64,000 bases of DNA from an uncultured Massilia sp. (GTDB lineage: Bacteria; Pseudomonadota; Gammaproteobacteria; Burkholderiales; Burkholderiaceae_D): positions 124,001 through 188,000 of the forward strand of contig NZ_CAJYEB010000049.1 in the NCBI RefSeq assembly GCF_913773735.1, in the 5' to 3' direction. Positions 36,340 through 45,036 of this stretch are shown one piece after another. The notes under the pieces are model-generated. The model had not been told where the DNA came from, did not search any database, and saw only the letters and a list, made by a program, of their open reading frames with translations. The number at the start of each line of letters is the position of its first letter. Within the stretch, counting starts at the first letter, position 1. The position numbers and the translations under genes are program-made.

Positions 36340-37026
36340 TCAGTGCACGCAGCTGACGTAGGCCGTCGCCGTGTCGGCGCGCGCGGCCGTCGCCCCGCTG
36401 GCCAGGTCGACGACGGCATGGCCTTCCTGCCCGGCTGCGGCGCCGTCCGACGCCCAGGTCGCGCCCAGCGTCCAGCCGCGGCCCGCCGCGGCGCCGGCGC
36501 CGCGCAGCGCGCCCAGTTCCGCGGCCGTCGGCTGGCGCCAGCCGGCCACGCTGTCGATGATCGACGTCTTGCAGAAAGCGTCCGCATTGGTCCAGGTGTC
36601 GGTGCGGGTCACGCCGTACCAGATCAGGCCACCCGAGGGGAAGCTGGCCGCGCTCGACGCCGGCGCCACGCAAGCGCCGTTGACGGCGGTCGCCGGGGCG
36701 GTGCAGGCCGGGGCGCCGGTGACGGTCAGCGTGGTGGACGTCGACGTCGGGCCATAGCTGCCGTGGCTGGACTGCGCCGCCGTGATCGTGCTCGTGCCGG
36801 CGCCGCGGATGGTGACGGTGGCGCCCTCGATGGTGGCGACCGCCGGATTGCTGCTGGTGAAGGTGAACGCGGCCGGGCTGCGCGAGCTGGGCGCCGTCAG
36901 GGTGAAGGGAGCGTCGCCCGCGGTCTTGGTGATGGCGGGGAAGTCGCCGAGCGGCGGCCCCTGGTCGGGATCGCCGCAGCCGAGGAGCAGGCAAGCCAGG
37001 AACAGCCAACCGAACAGTACCTTCAT
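36340..37026 (-). CDS. Lipoprotein with Ig-like domain
   Basis: The start is ATG 37026 (228 aa), preceded by AAGGA at 5 bp spacing. MKVLFGWLFLACLLLGCGD is a lipoprotein signal with lipobox LLGC. Residues about 25-105 resemble a bacterial Ig-like (BID_2-type) fold, with FTFTSSNPAVATIEGATVTI. The C-terminal half (IWYGVTRTDTWTNADAFC, GWRQPTAAELGAL) resembles the DUF1566/formylglycine-like repeats of surface proteins. Four Cys residues outside the lipobox could form disulfides. Function unknown; it stands alone. Confidence 0.8.
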   Translation of the reverse strand: MKVLFGWLFLACLLLGCGDPDQGPPLGDFPAITKTAGDAPFTLTAPSSRSPAAFTFTSSNPAVATIEGATVTIRGAGTSTITAAQSSHGSYGPTSTSTTLTVTGAPACTAPATAVNGACVAPASSAASFPSGGLIWYGVTRTDTWTNADAFCKTSIIDSVAGWRQPTAAELGALRGAGAAAGRGWTLGATWASDGAAAGQEGHAVVDLASGATAARADTATAYVSCVH

Positions 37027-37188
37027 GATCGTCCTTCGCAAATGGGGATGGGACGCCGACCGGCCGGCGCCGGCATGCGCCCGCTACTCTACCAAAAGCG
37101 GCGCCCGACAGATGCGCACTTTGTCACGCGGATCGCGCGGCCGCCGGGCAGGATACAATCCGACACCGAACACCCGCCGGGTCACCTC

Positions 37189-38535
37189 ATGTTCCGATCG
37201 AAGCGCATCGCCCTCGTACTGTGCCTGCTCGCCGCCCTGGGCGCGGCGGTCGGCCACGCGATGCTGTCCAGCCTGCAGGCCGTGCCGGCCACGCGCCTCG
37301 CGCCGGATGCCGCGTATCCGGACATGCCCGCCGACGTCCGCCATCGCTACCTGACGGTGCCGCTCGACCACGCCGCCCCGGCGCGCGGCGTGTACCGCGC
37401 CTACTACCTGCTCGGCAAAGGGTTCGACCCGGCGGGACCGGTGGTGTTCTTCCTGACCGACGGCCAGATGGAGCTGGTGAGCCCGGACGCGGACGCAAGC
37501 TTCTTCGATGCCCAGCTGCCCGGCCTGTCCTACGTGCTGGTCGGCCACCGCGGCCACGGCCCGGCGCAATTCCCGGAGGTCTACCGCGGCGGCCGCACCG
37601 ACGTCGCGGCCGCGATGAACCTGTACGGCTCCTGGCAGCAGGTCGAGGACATCGAGCGCGTGCGCCAGGACATGGCGGCGCACGGCCTGCTGCCGCCGGA
37701 CGGGCGCATCATGCTGTTCGGCGCTTCCGGCGCCGGCATGCTGGTCCAGCAGTACCTGCATCGCCATGGCGGGCACGTGTCGCGCGCGCTCCTCGCCACC
37801 ACCGGCGCGCCGGACCTCGCGCGCCTGGGCGGCCGCAGCTTCGCGCGCCGCCTCGACGAATTCGATCCGCGCACGGCGGCGGCGCTGGCGCGCCGCGGCG
37901 CGGCGGGCGGCGTCGCGCCGGACCTGGCCTACATGCTGTTCCAGCTGGGACGCCAGGGCGCGGCGGGCCTGGCCCGCTACGCCGACATCGTGCCCGATAC
38001 GGGCAGCGCGGCGCCGCTGGCCTATGCCTGGCACTGGCTGCATCCGTCCCTGAACTGGCCGCTGGCGCGGTCCCTGATGGACGCGCCGGCCGCCGATGCG
38101 GTCAAGGTGCGCATGGTGGAGCTGATGGGCGCGGACCTGAAGGCGCGCGCGGGCGGCAGTGCGGGCGGCAGTGCGGGCAGCAGTTCGGGCGGCAATGCGG
38201 GCGGCAGCGCGGGCGAACCGCTGCCGTACGCCTGGTCCGCGCAGGTCCTCGCGGACTTCATGGCGGCGGATGCGCCGCTGCCGGACCTGCGGCTGGACCG
38301 CGCCCGCTTCCGGGGGGAAGTGCTGGTCGTGGCGGGCGCCCAGGACGTGGTGTTCTCCCCCGCCATCGGCGCGGCGATCGCGACGGCGTATCCGGACGGA
38401 CGCTTCCTGCTGGTGCGCGGCGGGCACCGCCTGGAACGCGATCCGGCCTACCAGCACGCGCTGCGCCGCGCATTCTTCCGCCACGGGCTGCACGCGCCGC
38501 AGACGCGGGCCCTGCTCGCCGCGCCGCCGGCGTGA
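37189..38535 (+). CDS. Alpha/beta hydrolase (S33-like) with GGSA repeat loop
   Basis: The ATG at 37189 gives 448 aa with a signal peptide or anchor (1-25) and a TACAAT -10-like box about 35 bp upstream. The nucleophile elbow is LFGASGAGMLVQQYL, the Asp is in VVAGAQDVVFSP and the His in RGGHRLERD. VPLDHAAPARGVYRAYYLL near the N-terminus resembles the TAP/prolyl-aminopeptidase class of secreted hydrolases. A Gly-Ser-Ala-rich loop of about 22 residues, encoded by the tandem repeat at 38149-38214, interrupts the domain near residue 325. Substrate unknown: peptidase or esterase. Confidence 0.82.
   Translation: MFRSKRIALVLCLLAALGAAVGHAMLSSLQAVPATRLAPDAAYPDMPADVRHRYLTVPLDHAAPARGVYRAYYLLGKGFDPAGPVVFFLTDGQMELVSPDADASFFDAQLPGLSYVLVGHRGHGPAQFPEVYRGGRTDVAAAMNLYGSWQQVEDIERVRQDMAAHGLLPPDGRIMLFGASGAGMLVQQYLHRHGGHVSRALLATTGAPDLARLGGRSFARRLDEFDPRTAAALARRGAAGGVAPDLAYMLFQLGRQGAAGLARYADIVPDTGSAAPLAYAWHWLHPSLNWPLARSLMDAPAADAVKVRMVELMGADLKARAGGSAGGSAGSSSGGNAGGSAGEPLPYAWSAQVLADFMAADAPLPDLRLDRARFRGEVLVVAGAQDVVFSPAIGAAIATAYPDGRFLLVRGGHRLERDPAYQHALRRAFFRHGLHAPQTRALLAAPPA
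38149..38214. repeat. 12-bp in-frame tandem repeat, about 5.5 copies
   Basis: Unit GCGGGCGGCAGT with small variations, encoding GGSA-like tetrapeptides in the hydrolase. Copy-number change keeps the frame and would only lengthen or shorten a flexible loop. Confidence 0.8.
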
Positions 38536-38545
38536 GCGGCGCCGG

Positions 38546-39715
38546 TCAGCCGGACTTGCGCGCGGCGGGAGCGGCCTGCGCCACCTTCACCGCGTCGCCG
38601 TCGGCGATGCCGTCCGGCGGGCTGTCGATGATGCGGTCGGCGCGCGTCACGCCGTCGAGCTGCACGGCGCTGCCCAGGTCGCGCGCGATGGCGACCGTCT
38701 TCAGCGCCACGCGCCCGCCGGCGCCGACGGTCGCCACCTGCGGCCCGGCCTTGCCGAGGATGACGGCGCCCGGCGGCACGACCACGGCGTCCTGCGCAAC
38801 CGGCAGGTCGAAACGCACGTTGGCGAAGGCGCCCGGCAGCAGCTCGCCGCCGGCGTTGTCGACGGCCAGCTGGACCAGCATCGCGCCGGTGCCGGTGTTG
38901 ATGGCCTGGGCCAGCGACTGCACGGTGGCCCGGTAGGTCTTGCCGGCGCGTTCCGGCACGGTCAGCACGGCTTCGCTGCCCGGCTTGATCAACGCCACCT
39001 GGCGCTGCGGCACCTGCACGTAGACGCGCAGCTTGCGCAGGTCGGAGACGACGAACAGCTCGCCGCCGCTGGCCGCGCTGCCGGCGCTGACCAGCGCGCC
39101 GACGTCGGTATTGCGGGCCGTCACCACGCCGTCGAACGGCGCCACCAGGCGCGTGTAGCGCTTGAGCGCCTGCTGGCGGTCGACGCTGGCCTGCAGCGCC
39201 GCCACGTTCGACTGCTTCGAGACCCAGGCGCCCTGCTTCTCGTCGGCTTCCTGCTTCGACACTGCGTTCTGGCCCACCAGCGACTGCCAGCGCCGGGCGG
39301 TGCTCTCGGACAGCTGCAGGTCGCTGCGCGCGACGGCCAGCTGGGCCTGCGCCTGGCGCAGGTCCTGGTCGAGGTCGGGCGTCTCCAGCGTGGCGAGCAC
39401 CTGGCCGGCCTTGACCGGGGTGCCGATGTCGACGTTCCAGCTGCCGACGTAGCCGCTGACGCGCGCGTAGATCGGGGCGCGCGCCCAGGCTTCGATGCGG
39501 GCCGGCAGTTCCAGCGGCGCGTTCGGCGCGGCCTTCAGGGCCACCAGGCTGACGGTCGGCACCGCGCGGGCGGCCGCGTCTTGCTGCAGCGCCTCGGCCT
39601 GCGAATGGCGCGTGAACAGGCCGCCGGCGACGACGGCGCCGGCGCCGACGACGAAGACGCCGGCCACCAGCAGGCCGCGTCCGGACCTGGCGGAAGAAGA
39701 AGTGTTAGTGTGCAT
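38546..39715 (-). CDS. RND efflux periplasmic adaptor subunit
   Basis: A 389-aa membrane fusion protein. An N-terminal hydrophobic anchor (about 14-34) is followed by the lipoyl/biotinyl half-motifs, a helical hairpin (about 115-180, LDQDLRQAQAQLAVARSDL), the second lipoyl half FDGVVTARNTDVGALVSAG, and beta-barrel and membrane-proximal domains. There is no lipobox Cys. It would link the inner-membrane pump encoded just upstream to an outer-membrane channel. Its start overlaps the end of the permease gene by 11 bp, so the two are co-translated. No outer-membrane factor gene is adjacent. Confidence 0.92.
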   Translation of the reverse strand: MHTNTSSSARSGRGLLVAGVFVVGAGAVVAGGLFTRHSQAEALQQDAAARAVPTVSLVALKAAPNAPLELPARIEAWARAPIYARVSGYVGSWNVDIGTPVKAGQVLATLETPDLDQDLRQAQAQLAVARSDLQLSESTARRWQSLVGQNAVSKQEADEKQGAWVSKQSNVAALQASVDRQQALKRYTRLVAPFDGVVTARNTDVGALVSAGSAASGGELFVVSDLRKLRVYVQVPQRQVALIKPGSEAVLTVPERAGKTYRATVQSLAQAINTGTGAMLVQLAVDNAGGELLPGAFANVRFDLPVAQDAVVVPPGAVILGKAGPQVATVGAGGRVALKTVAIARDLGSAVQLDGVTRADRIIDSPPDGIADGDAVKVAQAAPAARKSG

Positions 39716-42700
39716 GGACGGGGACTCCGGGTTGGTGTGGCAGGTCCGGCGCGCCGCGCGCGGCGCGACGGCCGTGGACCAGGCTGAAGACGACGGGGAC
39801 GAACACGAGCGTGGCGACGGTCGAGAAGATCAGGCCGCCGATCACGGCGCGGCCCAGCGGGGCGTTCTGCTCGCCGCCCTCGCCCAGGCCCAGCGCCATC
39901 GGCAGCATGCCGATCACCATCGCCAGGGCGGTCATCAGGACGGGGCGGAAGCGCACGAAGCCCGCTTCCAGCGCGGCCGCCGACGCGTCCCGCAGTTCCA
40001 CCAGGCGCTCGCGCGCGAAGCTGATCACCAGCACGCTGTTGGCGGTGGCCACGCCCATGCACATGATGGCGCCCGTGAGCGCCGGCACGGACAGCGTCGT
40101 GTGGGTGGCGAACAGCATCCAGACGATGCCGGCCAGCGCGGCCGGCAGCGCCGACACGATCACCGCCGGGTCGCTCCACGACTGGAAGTTCACCACGATC
40201 AGCAGGTAGATCAGCACCACGGCGCCCAGCAGGCCGAACAGCAGGCCGGAGAACGCGCGCTCCATCGTCCGCACCTGGCCCAGCATCTCGACGGTCGAAC
40301 CCTTTGGCACGTCGGCGGCGGTGGCGGCGATGGCCTGGCGGATGTCGGCGGCCACGCCGCCCAGGTCGCGGTCCTGCGTGGTGGCGTGGATCTGCACCAT
40401 CGGCTGCACGTCGTACTGGCTGACCAGCGCGCTGGCGTTGCTGCGCTGGATGCTGGCGATGGCGCCCAGCGTGGCGGCGTTGGCGTTGCTGCCGTTGCCG
40501 ATCGGGAGGTCCTGCAGCGCGGCCAGCGAATCCATCTGGTGCTGCGGGGTCTGCATGACGATCGAATAGCTGACGCCGTTGGCAGGATTGAGCCAGTAGG
40601 TCGGCGCCACCTGGCTGCTGCCGGCCAGGTTGACGACCATGCTGTTGGCGACGTCGCGCGTGCTCAGGCCCAGCAGCTGCGCCTGGGTGCGGTCGACGTC
40701 GACGTTGAACACCGGCGCGCGGTTGCTCTGCTGGATGCGCGCGTCGGCCACGCCGGGGATCGCGCGGATGCGCTTGAGCAGCTTTTGCGCATAGGCGAGG
40801 TTGGACTCGACGTCGCGCCCGCGCACCTGCACGTCGATCGGCGCCGGCGAACCGAAGTTCAGGATCTGGCTGACGATGTCGGCGGGCGGGAACGAGAATG
40901 TGGTGTCCGGGAACGCGCGCGGCAGCGCTTCGCGCAGCGCGCGCACGTAGTCCGCGGTCGGGCGGTGGCCTTCGGCGAGGGCGATCTGGAAGTCGCCGTC
41001 GTGCGAGCCCGAGGTGCCGGTATTGTTGTAGGTGAGGTTGATCGACGACGCGGGCAGGCCGATGTTGTCGACCATCGTGGCGATCTGGCTGCCCGGGATC
41101 GTGCGGCGGATCGCCTGCTCGATCCGGGCGAAGCGCGCCGCCGTCTCCTCGATGCGGGTGCCGACCGGCACGCGCGCATGGATCAGCAGCTGGCCCGAAT
41201 CCACCGCCGGGAAGAAGTTACTGCCCAGGAAAGGCACGAGCAGGAAGGACAGCGCCACCACGGCCAGGAACACCGGCAGGAACACCTTGCGGCGCAGGAT
41301 CGCCCGTTCCAGCAGGCCGCGGTAGCCGTGGCGGATGCGCTCGAAGCGCGCCTCGAAGCCGCGCTGGAAGCGCTGGGCCGGGTTCAGCCGCTCGACCCGG
41401 TCCGCGTGCGCGTCATGCGGCGCGTGGGGCTTGAGCAGCCAGTTGGCCATGGTCGGCACCAGGGTGCGCGACAGGATGAAGGAGCAGACCAGCGCGAAGA
41501 TCACGGCCTTGGCCATCGGCACGAACAGGAAGCCCGCGACGCCCTCGAGGAAGAACATCGGGATGAACACGATGCAGATGCACAGTAGCGAGACCAGCGC
41601 CGGCGCCACGATCTGCTGGGCGCCGTCCAGGATCGCCGGCTCCACCGCCTTGCCGTGTTCCAGGTGCCAGTTGATGTTCTCGATGGTGACGGTGGCGTCG
41701 TCCACGAGGATACCGACCGCCAGCGCCAGGCCCCCCAGCGTCATCAGGTTCAGCGTCTCGCCGGTGGCGGCCAGCGCGATCAGCGCGCCCAGGATCGACA
41801 GCGGGATCGACACCGCGATGATCACGGTCGAGCGCCAGCTGCCCAGGAACAGCAGGATCATCACGCTGGTGAGGGCCGCCGCGATCGCGCCCTCCATCGC
41901 CACGCCCTTGATGGCCGCGCGCACGAACACCGACTGGTCGTTGATCGGCGCGACCTTCAGGGCGTCCGGCAGCGCGCCCTTCATGGCGGCCAGGCGCGAG
42001 CGCACGCCGTCGACGATCGCCAGCGTCGAGGCAGTGCCGTTCTTCAGCACCGACATCAGCACCGAGCGGCCGCCGTCGACGTGCACGACATTGGTCTGCG
42101 GGGCGTTGCCGTCGTGGACGTCGGCAACGTCGCTCAGCAGGATGGTCGCGCCGTTCACCACCTTGACCGGGATGCGGGCCAGGTCCGCGATCGCCGACGG
42201 CGCGCTGTTGAGCTGGATGGTGTATTCGAGGGCGTCGATCTTCTGCGTGCCCACCGGCGTCAGGATGTTCTGGGACGCCAGCGCGTTCGCGATGTCCTGG
42301 GCCGACAGGCCGCGCGCCTGCAGCGCGTCCGGCCTGACGTCGACCTGCACCTGGCGCTGCTTGCCGCCGTACGGCAGCGGGATCGCGGCGCCCGGCACCG
42401 ACACCAGCGGCAGGCGCAGCGTGTTCATGCCCACGTCGAACAGCTGCTGCTCCGACATGCCGGCGCCGGACAGCGCCAGCTGCAGGATCGGCACCGTGGC
42501 GGCGTTGTAGTTGATGACCAGCGGCGGCGTGATCCCGGGCGGCATCTGCCTGACCACGCCCTGGGCGATCGCCGTCACCTGGGCGTTGGCCACCGCGATG
42601 TTCACGCCCGGCTGGAAGAAGATCTTCACCACGCTCACGCCCGGGTAGGTGTTCGCCTCGATGTGCTCGATGTCGTTGACCGTCGTGGTCAGCGAGCGCT

Positions 42701-42908
42701 GGAACAGCGTCGAGATGCGGCCGGCCATCTGGTCCGGCGGCAGGCCCGTGTACTGCCAGGCCACCGCGATCACCGGCATGCGGATGTCGGGGAAGATGTC
42801 GGTCGGCGTGCGCATGGCGGCCAGCGGCCCGATGATGAGCAGCGTGAGCGCCAGCACGACGAAGGTATAGGGGCGGCGCAGCGCGATGCGGACCAGGCCT
42901 AGCAGCAT
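39705..42908 (-). CDS. RND efflux transporter permease subunit
   Basis: A 1067-aa inner-membrane pump. I start at ATG 42908, preceded by GGAG at 7 bp and beginning MLLGLVRIALRRPYTFVVLA, a normal RND start. Twelve membrane helices with two large periplasmic loops are evident, and the proton-relay acidic pair is visible in TM4 (VGILVDDATVTIENI). AcrB-like segments include PDIRMPVIAV and GVATANSVLVISFARE. It probably exports hydrophobic or drug-like compounds; heavy-metal export is less likely, given the HAE-type TM4. It forms an operon with the adaptor gene. A perfect palindrome at 43033-43047 lies upstream. Confidence 0.93.
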   Translation of the reverse strand: MLLGLVRIALRRPYTFVVLALTLLIIGPLAAMRTPTDIFPDIRMPVIAVAWQYTGLPPDQMAGRISTLFQRSLTTTVNDIEHIEANTYPGVSVVKIFFQPGVNIAVANAQVTAIAQGVVRQMPPGITPPLVINYNAATVPILQLALSGAGMSEQQLFDVGMNTLRLPLVSVPGAAIPLPYGGKQRQVQVDVRPDALQARGLSAQDIANALASQNILTPVGTQKIDALEYTIQLNSAPSAIADLARIPVKVVNGATILLSDVADVHDGNAPQTNVVHVDGGRSVLMSVLKNGTASTLAIVDGVRSRLAAMKGALPDALKVAPINDQSVFVRAAIKGVAMEGAIAAALTSVMILLFLGSWRSTVIIAVSIPLSILGALIALAATGETLNLMTLGGLALAVGILVDDATVTIENINWHLEHGKAVEPAILDGAQQIVAPALVSLLCICIVFIPMFFLEGVAGFLFVPMAKAVIFALVCSFILSRTLVPTMANWLLKPHAPHDAHADRVERLNPAQRFQRGFEARFERIRHGYRGLLERAILRRKVFLPVFLAVVALSFLLVPFLGSNFFPAVDSGQLLIHARVPVGTRIEETAARFARIEQAIRRTIPGSQIATMVDNIGLPASSINLTYNNTGTSGSHDGDFQIALAEGHRPTADYVRALREALPRAFPDTTFSFPPADIVSQILNFGSPAPIDVQVRGRDVESNLAYAQKLLKRIRAIPGVADARIQQSNRAPVFNVDVDRTQAQLLGLSTRDVANSMVVNLAGSSQVAPTYWLNPANGVSYSIVMQTPQHQMDSLAALQDLPIGNGSNANAATLGAIASIQRSNASALVSQYDVQPMVQIHATTQDRDLGGVAADIRQAIAATAADVPKGSTVEMLGQVRTMERAFSGLLFGLLGAVVLIYLLIVVNFQSWSDPAVIVSALPAALAGIVWMLFATHTTLSVPALTGAIMCMGVATANSVLVISFARERLVELRDASAAALEAGFVRFRPVLMTALAMVIGMLPMALGLGEGGEQNAPLGRAVIGGLIFSTVATLVFVPVVFSLVHGRRAARGAPDLPHQPGVPVHAH

Positions 42909-43032
42909 TGTCGGACTCCAGAAGATGAGCGTGCGCACGGACGCCGGCGGCAGGCAACTGCGGCGAACGCCGCGCATCTGCGCGTAAAGACAGCCCAAGC
43001 CGGAGAACGAACCGTGCGAGCCCGCTAATATG

Positions 43033-43047
43033 ATGGAAAATTTCCAT
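43033..43047. promoter_or_regulatory. Perfect palindrome upstream of the RND operon
   Basis: ATGGAAA-A-TTTCCAT, 7 bp each side of a single A, lies 125 bp upstream of the permease start in AT-rich sequence. It has the form of a homodimeric repressor or LysR-type site. Confidence 0.4.
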
Positions 43048-43449
43048 GCTGGCTAGATGTTTTGCGGTGCAGCACGCGGGGAATTTTGTACAGTCCTGCA
43101 ACATGTACTGACAACGTTGAATTCCCCGCCGCCCGCAACCGCAGCGCGACACAATCGGATGCCGCCACGGCGCCGGACCGCAACCGTCGTCACGAAAGGA
43201 CGCCCCCTGTCGCAACGCATCCTGTTGCTCCCCCTGGCGCGAATCGCCGTTCTTCAGCGCGCGCGGACGGGCGGCGCCGGCCGGGGCGGACGCCTGGACG
43301 GCCAGCCGGGACGCGACGCCACCGACGCCGCCCGGCCCGCGCCGCGCGAGCGCTTCAGCCGGCGCCGGGCATGTCAGCCATCCTCGGTGGCCCCGGGAAC
43401 GGCGGCGGCCGGCCGTCGCAAGCCGGCCAGCGGCGTGCGCGCGGCCCGC

Positions 43450-43487
43450 CCGGCTGTGCCAAGTCCGCACTTTCCGGCTGTGCCAAG
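43450..43487. promoter_or_regulatory. Direct-repeat operator candidate of the MocR gene
   Basis: CCGGCTGTGCCAAG occurs identically at 43450-43463 and 43474-43487 (24-bp period), ending 76 bp before the MocR start. MocR-family regulators such as GabR and TauR bind pairs of direct repeats near their own promoters, which supports autoregulation here. Confidence 0.5.
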
Positions 43488-43563
43488 AAGGCGCCAGCCG
43501 GGCGCGCGCTCGCCCGCGGCCGCACACCGGTGGCATAATCGGCGGTCGACCACGACCATCGCC

Positions 43564-44988
43564 ATGAACCGCGCCCCGCTTCCCTCCTACCTGACGCTCG
43601 ACCCCGCCAGCACGCTGCCGCGCTACCGCCAGCTGCACCAGCGCGTGCGCGACGCCATCGGCGCCGGCCTGCTGCGGCCGGGCGACCGCATTCCCGCCGC
43701 GCGCTGGTTGGCGCAGGAACTGGGCGTGGCGCGCGGCACCGTGGCCGCGGCGGTGGCGCTGCTGGCCGCCGAAGGCTGCGTCGAGACGCGCGGGGCGGCC
43801 GGCGCCGTCGTCACCGCGCTGCCCGTGGCGGCCGAAGCGCCGGCCGCGGCGCCGGCGCCGGCCCGCCCCGGCCAGCCGCTGGACCTGGGCGCGGCCGTCG
43901 CGCCGCTCGCGCTGCAGATGGGCGTTCCCGCGCTCGACCGGTTCCCGCGCAAGACCTGGGCGCGCCTGGCCGCCGGCGCCGCGCGCGCCACCCAGGCGCG
44001 CCACATGCTCAAGGAATCCGCGTTCGGCGCGCCCGGCCTGCGCGCGGCCATCGCCGCCCACCTGCGCATCGCGCGCGGAATCGGCTGCGCCCCGGAACAG
44101 GTGTTCGTGACGGCCGGCTACCGCGAGACGCTGCACCGCGTCGCGCGCGTGCTGCTCAGGGCGGGCGACCGGGCCTGGACCGAGGATCCGGGCTTTCCGC
44201 CGACGCGCCACCTGCTGGGCGCGCTCGGCATCGAGACCGTGCCGGTGCCGGTCGACGCCGGGGGACTGGCCGTCGCCCAGGCGCTCGCGATGGCGCCGGC
44301 GGCGCGCGCCGCCGTGCTCACGCCCGCGCACCAGTGCCCGCTGGGCGTGGCCCTGTCCGGAACGCGCCGGCTGGAACTGCTCGACTGGGCGGCGCGCACC
44401 GGCGCCTGGCTGGTCGAGGACGACTAGGACGGCGAATTCCGCCATGCCGGCAAGCCGCTGCCGGCGCTGGCCAGCCTGGACCGCGACGGCCGCGTGCTCT
44501 ACTGCGGCACCTTCAGCAAGGTGATGTTCCCGGCGCTGCGCCTGGCCTACCTGGTGGTGCCGCCGGCGCTGGTGGAGCGCTTCGAGGCCGACGCCGCCAC
44601 CTTCGGCGCCGGCCAGCCGCTGCTGACCCAGGCGATCGTGCGCGACTTTCTGCAGGAAGGGCATTTCGTGCGCCACATCCAGCGCATGCGCCGGCTCTAC
44701 GCCGAGCGCAGCGCGCTGCTGCGCGCGGCCCTGCTGGACGCCGCCGGCGGCCGGCTCGACATCGATCCGCCGCCGGGCGGCATGCACCTGCTGGCGCGCC
44801 TGGCGCAGGGCGAGGACCGTGCGCTGGCGGCGCGCCTGCGCGCCGGCGGACTGGCGGTGCAGCCGCTGTCGTCCTGGTACGCCGGGCCGCGCGCGCGCGC
44901 CGGCCTGCTGCTGGGCTTCGCCAACGTCGCCGACCCCGGCCAGGCGGCGGTGCTGGCCGCGCGGCTGGCGGCTGCGCTGGACGGCTGA
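43564..44988 (+). pseudogene. MocR-type (GntR/aminotransferase) regulator with in-frame amber codon
   Basis: The frame starts at ATG 43564 and would encode about 474 aa, but codon 288 is TAG (44425-44427). Before it lie a GntR winged helix (LPRYRQLHQRVRDAIGAGLL, GDRIPAARWLAQELGVARGT) and half of a fold-I aminotransferase domain, ending AWLVEDD. After it the same frame continues without other damage as DGEFRHAGKPLPALASL, with the PLP lysine region YCGTFSKVMFP. Family members read EDDYDGEFR or EDDYDSEYR at this place, so a Tyr codon (TAC or TAT) became TAG by one substitution. The intact paralogue at 49303-50820 shows EDDYDSEYRF. A recent nonsense mutation, a sequencing error or amber read-through are all possible. 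Confidence 0.85.
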
Positions 44989-45036
44989 ACGGCTGAGCGG
45001 CGCGGCCCGGGCATCGCGCCGGGCCGCCCCCTGCCG

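Larger units (their letters stand above)
42909..43563. other. Divergent control region between RND pump and MocR gene
   Basis: 655 bp with no credible gene; open frames here (for example 43062-43538, plus) give low-complexity Arg/Ala/Pro sequence. It contains a palindrome at 43033-43047, two TGTACwG direct repeats 17 bp apart (43087-43093 and 43104-43110), a 14-bp direct repeat at 43450-43487, and a CATAAT -10-like box at 43534-43539 before the MocR gene. Confidence 0.6.

Noticed and set aside
43062-43538. A 158-codon frame between the RND and MocR genes
   Set aside because: Low-complexity Arg/Pro/Ala/Gly sequence with no ribosome site; probably noncoding.
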